Position numbers and translations under genes: made by a program. Under the pieces are notes generated by a model. That model was not told the origin of the DNA. It did no database searches and saw only the letters and a list, made by a program, of their open reading frames with translations. A DNA stretch of 15,776 nt, taken from NCBI GenBank assembly GCA_002309675.1, contig DBXX01000018.1, positions 6,112 to 21,887 on the forward strand, written 5' to 3'. This DNA is from Lachnospiraceae bacterium UBA1201 (GTDB taxonomy: Bacteria; Bacillota; Clostridia; Lachnospirales; Lachnospiraceae). Below are positions 13,820 through 15,776 of this stretch, one piece after another; the stretch's first letter is position 1; the number at the start of each line of letters is the position of its first letter.

Positions 13820-14941
13820 ATGGAGATCAACATAAAAGATACCCTACGCACATTACGACTTAAGAAAAAAGTCACGCAGGAGGCTCTGGCTGTCCATCTG
13901 GGCATTACCCCCCAGTCCGTCGGAAAATGGGAACGCGGCGAAGGCTTCCCTGACATCACGCTGCTTCCCTCTATCGCTCTGTATTTCGGAGTTACGGTCG
14001 ATGAACTGCTCGGCGTAGAAAAAGCCCGGATCGAAGAAACCATAAAAGAATATGAGGCAGAAGGATTAAAGTATTGGAATAAGGGGGAAACGGCAAAATG
14101 TCTGGCACTTTGGGAAAAAGCCTATAAAGAATTTCCCAACGATTGCCGCGTTATGTCCCATCTTATGGATGCACTTTATTCCGATGCAGGAAATCCGATC
14201 TATAGTGGTGACACGAATTATGACTCTGAAGGTGCCGTGAAGCGTATCATTGAGTTAGGCGAAGCGATCCTGGAAAGATCCACCGACACGGAGCTTCGTG
14301 AAGGCGCCATACAGATCCTGTGCTATACCTATAATGATGAAAACGATAAAGAAAATGCCTTAAAATACGCGAATATGGGCGGTGATTTTCAGGTAAATAA
14401 AGACGGTCTGAGATGCAATGTCCTTATGGATGAAGAAGGCGTGACCGCCAATCAGCAGTATTTGGTGGATCTGGTCCAGACAGCCGCCTTAGTAGCTGCA
14501 GCGATTCCCTGGAAGAAACGGTTGACCTACGAGGAAATGATCGAAGCCTACTCCTTCGCCAGGGACATATATAAACGTCTGTTTAAAGATGGAAACGCAG
14601 GATTTTACTCGACCTCTATTGCCACGAACTGTTGCAACCTGGCACATCTGTACGCCGAACTGGGCGATGCCGAGAATACCCTGCAGGCCGTGGAAGAATG
14701 TGCTCACTATTCCGTTGCGGATCCGATCCCTTCCGATCAGGACTATACATTTACGGCTCCTCTGGTCAACCGGGTTCGACTCCCTCATAACGAAACCACC
14801 AGAAACAGTACCGGAAACTCCTGCTATTATTCCCTTCGCTCACTGAAAAATAAGAAATTCGATTTTGTAAGGAATGACGAGCGTTTCCAAAAGGCCATCA
14901 GCGACATGCAAAAGCATGAGATAAAGCCGACCGAAGAATAA
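13820..14941 (+). CDS. XRE-family HTH protein with helical TPR-like C-terminal region
   Basis: A 373-residue soluble DNA-binding protein. Residues about 6-64 are an XRE/Cro-C1 helix-turn-helix (LRLKKKVTQEALAVHLGITP, then QSVGKWERGEGFPDITLLPSIA, then FGVTVDELLG), with the recognition helix around 31-40. The remaining 300 residues are rich in amphipathic helices; EGLKYWNKGETAKCLALWEKAY (about 81-102) resembles a tetratricopeptide helix pair, so the C-terminus probably binds a peptide, protein or small ligand. This architecture is common in Clostridia and its targets are usually unknown. No peptidase motif or membrane segment is present. The start has an AGAAGGTGAT site and a good promoter with dyad symmetry, suggesting autoregulation. 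It is a single-gene unit bounded by terminators, with no small partner peptide gene visible next to it. Confidence 0.88.
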   Translation: MEINIKDTLRTLRLKKKVTQEALAVHLGITPQSVGKWERGEGFPDITLLPSIALYFGVTVDELLGVEKARIEETIKEYEAEGLKYWNKGETAKCLALWEKAYKEFPNDCRVMSHLMDALYSDAGNPIYSGDTNYDSEGAVKRIIELGEAILERSTDTELREGAIQILCYTYNDENDKENALKYANMGGDFQVNKDGLRCNVLMDEEGVTANQQYLVDLVQTAALVAAAIPWKKRLTYEEMIEAYSFARDIYKRLFKDGNAGFYSTSIATNCCNLAHLYAELGDAENTLQAVEECAHYSVADPIPSDQDYTFTAPLVNRVRLPHNETTRNSTGNSCYYSLRSLKNKKFDFVRNDERFQKAISDMQKHEIKPTEE

Positions 14942-14949
14942 ACGATAAA

Positions 14950-14979
14950 AAGCAGGCTCCCGTTTCAGGAGCCTGCTTT
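14950..14979. terminator. Bidirectional terminator between XRE gene and Nudix gene
   Basis: AAGCAGGCTCC (14950-14960) and GGAGCCTGCTT (14968-14978) are perfect 11-bp arms with a 7-nt loop. Rightward it is followed by a short TTTGTCT tract; leftward by five T. It therefore ends both convergent transcripts, with the stronger signal for the leftward Nudix gene. Confidence 0.9.
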
Positions 14980-15004
14980 GTCTATTCGCCCATGTCGGGC
15001 TTTT

Positions 15005-15505
15005 TTAAAGTGTTTTCAAATACGCCTCGCAGCGCGGCTTCATAAACGGTACAAACCAAGGCGCATCAAAAGCCGCCTTGAACTCCTGCGCATCTACCCA
15101 ACGAAAACCGATGGTCTCGCCTTCCTGCAGGATGATGCTATCCTTCGGGATATCGGTCTCCAGCAAGTAACCGAAATAGATCGCGTGGGATTCCTCGCGA
15201 ACCACATGATAAAGCGGTTTCAGGTCCTCCCTGCACGCACGGATCCCCGTCTCTTCCAACAGCTCACGAACGGCCGCCGCCTGCGGTTCCTCGCCTTTGA
15301 TCGCACTGCCGCCTGCACCCGGCTCAAACAGTCCCGGGCAGTTCGGCTTCGCGTAGTCCCGATGCATCAGCAGGAAGGTTCCGTCCACATGACGGACCAA
15401 AACTTCAACGACCAAATGAAAGAGCCCCTCCGGTATCTTCTGTCCTCGAACCAGATCCACACCGGTCAGCGCTCCATTTCGATCATATGCGTCCCATAAT
15501 TCCAT
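15005..15505 (-). CDS. Nudix hydrolase
   Basis: Hydrolyses a nucleoside diphosphate linked to another moiety, in a Mg2+-dependent reaction; the substrate is unknown. The 166 residues contain a complete Nudix box at 66-88: Gly66, Glu72, then Arg80-Glu81-Leu-Leu-Glu84-Glu85-Thr-Gly87-Ile88, matching GX5EX7REUXEEXGU. The N-terminal part (ELWDAYDRNGALTG, then GQKIPEGLFHLVV) resembles the YfcD and isopentenyl-diphosphate-isomerase-like Nudix group, so a housecleaning or isomerase-like role are both conceivable. The length is normal and there is no signal peptide. The ATG has a GGAGGTTC site. It lies downstream of tRNA-Gly on the same strand with a hairpin between. I see no clear promoter of its own, so readthrough from the tRNA transcript may contribute. 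Confidence 0.93.
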   Translation of the reverse strand: MELWDAYDRNGALTGVDLVRGQKIPEGLFHLVVEVLVRHVDGTFLLMHRDYAKPNCPGLFEPGAGGSAIKGEEPQAAAVRELLEETGIRACREDLKPLYHVVREESHAIYFGYLLETDIPKDSIILQEGETIGFRWVDAQEFKAAFDAPWFVPFMKPRCEAYLKTL

Positions 15506-15540
15506 AAAGAACCTCCAAAAAAGGCCTGAAAAACAAACCT

Positions 15541-15564
15541 GCAGGCTCCACCCGGGGATCCTGC
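15541..15564 (-). terminator. Hairpin downstream of tRNA-Gly (probable terminator)
   Basis: GCAGG (15541-15545) pairs with CCTGC (15560-15564), extended inside by TCC/GGA after one mismatch. Read leftward it is followed by AGGTTTGTTTTTC, a usable but imperfect T-tract. It stands between tRNA-Gly and the Nudix gene. Confidence 0.6.
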
Positions 15565-15591
15565 TTAAAAACTACGAACGGATTAAAAGAA

Positions 15592-15662
15592 AGCACGTGA
15601 CGGGAATCGAACCCGCGCCCTCAGCTTGGGAAGCTGATATTCTACCATTAAACTACACATGC
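15592..15662 (-). tRNA. tRNA-Gly (anticodon CCC)
   Basis: Read leftward it folds as a 71-nt cloverleaf: acceptor GCATGTG/CACGTGC with one T-G pair, D arm GTTT/GAAT, anticodon stem TCAGC/GCTGA with loop TTCCCAA (anticodon CCC), a 4-nt variable region, and T arm GCGGG/CCCGT with loop TTCGATT. The discriminator is T and the genome continues TTC, so CCA is not encoded. No promoter was found in the 114 bp upstream within the window. Confidence 0.93.
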
Positions 15663-15695
15663 ACGTGATAGGCCGGAAAACCGGCCTATCACGTG
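15662..15695. repeat. Perfect 15-bp-arm inverted repeat at the tRNA-Gly 5' end
   Basis: CACGTGATAGGCCGG (15662-15676) and CCGGCCTATCACGTG (15681-15695) are perfect arms around AAAA. There is no T-run on either side, so it is not a classic terminator. The last base of one arm is the first base of the tRNA. CACGTG also appears in the tRNA 3' acceptor strand. Confidence 0.9.
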
Positions 15696-15776
15696 AGAAG
15701 TTTGCGGAGCAAATCTTCCTTGTGACTGATCGGTTTTTTCGACTTATAAACTTCGCTACTCGAAGAGGTCGTACGA
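15689..15776 (-). CDS. Possible C-terminal end of a leftward gene
   Basis: One leftward frame entering from the right edge is open for 28 codons and stops at TGA (15689-15691). The translation ends SSSSEVYKSKKPISHKEDLL then RKLLT, a basic, helical-looking tail plausible for a real protein C-terminus. The stop lies inside the inverted repeat. No family can be recognised from so little, and open frames of this length occur by chance. Confidence 0.3.
   Translation of the reverse strand, partial: RTTSSSSEVYKSKKPISHKEDLLRKLLT

Noticed and set aside
15592..15695. Integrated element attachment site at tRNA-Gly
   Set aside because: No direct repeat of the tRNA 3' end and no integrase or phage gene is visible in the window; the repeat found is inverted and at the 5' end.
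1..15776. CRISPR array, insertion sequence or defence island
   Set aside because: No regularly spaced repeats, transposase, or known defence-gene motifs were seen on either strand.

Overview
The window looks like chromosomal DNA from a Gram-positive anaerobe of the class Clostridia, most likely a gut or rumen Lachnospiraceae species. The evidence is a CIRCE-controlled groES-groEL operon, strong AGGAGG-type ribosome binding sites, sigma-A-like promoters, tRNA genes without an encoded CCA, a glutaminyl-tRNA synthetase next to a two-zinc-knuckle protein resembling the DUF6062 family, and plant-glycan and beta-galactoside enzymes. This placement is inferred from gene content; no database search was possible.

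Left part (1-5140). groEL (its last stop base lies outside the window) and groES are read leftward from a CIRCE-regulated promoter. A small, very acidic membrane-anchored protein is read rightward and ends in a clear terminator. A leftward unit follows: glnS with its own promoter, whose -35 box overlaps the lacZ stop codon, then the DUF6062-like protein.

Middle (5137-12530). A 1016-residue GH2 beta-galactosidase (leftward) is divergent from a two-gene rightward operon. Its two products are paralogous exported proteins with a conserved EGNC / SH / AD-x-W pattern that fits a papain-like Cys-His-Asp peptidase. The first has an N-terminal membrane anchor. The second has a signal peptide and a Thr/Glu/Pro-rich linker. 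The 175-bp divergent region holds two compact promoters, a direct repeat and a perfect inverted repeat. A bidirectional terminator separates the operon from a convergent GH43 glycosidase with a CBM6-like tail.

Right part (12600-15776). A histidine-phosphatase-family enzyme lies just upstream of the GH43 gene and may be co-transcribed with it. A tRNA-Thr(GGT) with a strong promoter and terminator follows, then an XRE-type regulator with a helical, TPR-like C-terminus. A convergent Nudix hydrolase is flanked on both sides by look-alike hairpins. Next is tRNA-Gly(CCC) with a perfect 15-bp-arm inverted repeat touching its 5' end, and possibly the C-terminal end of one more leftward gene.

The most unusual item is the tandem pair of exported cysteine-peptidase-like paralogues beside lacZ. 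Most of the rest is core-genome content. No mobile element, CRISPR array or phage gene was seen.
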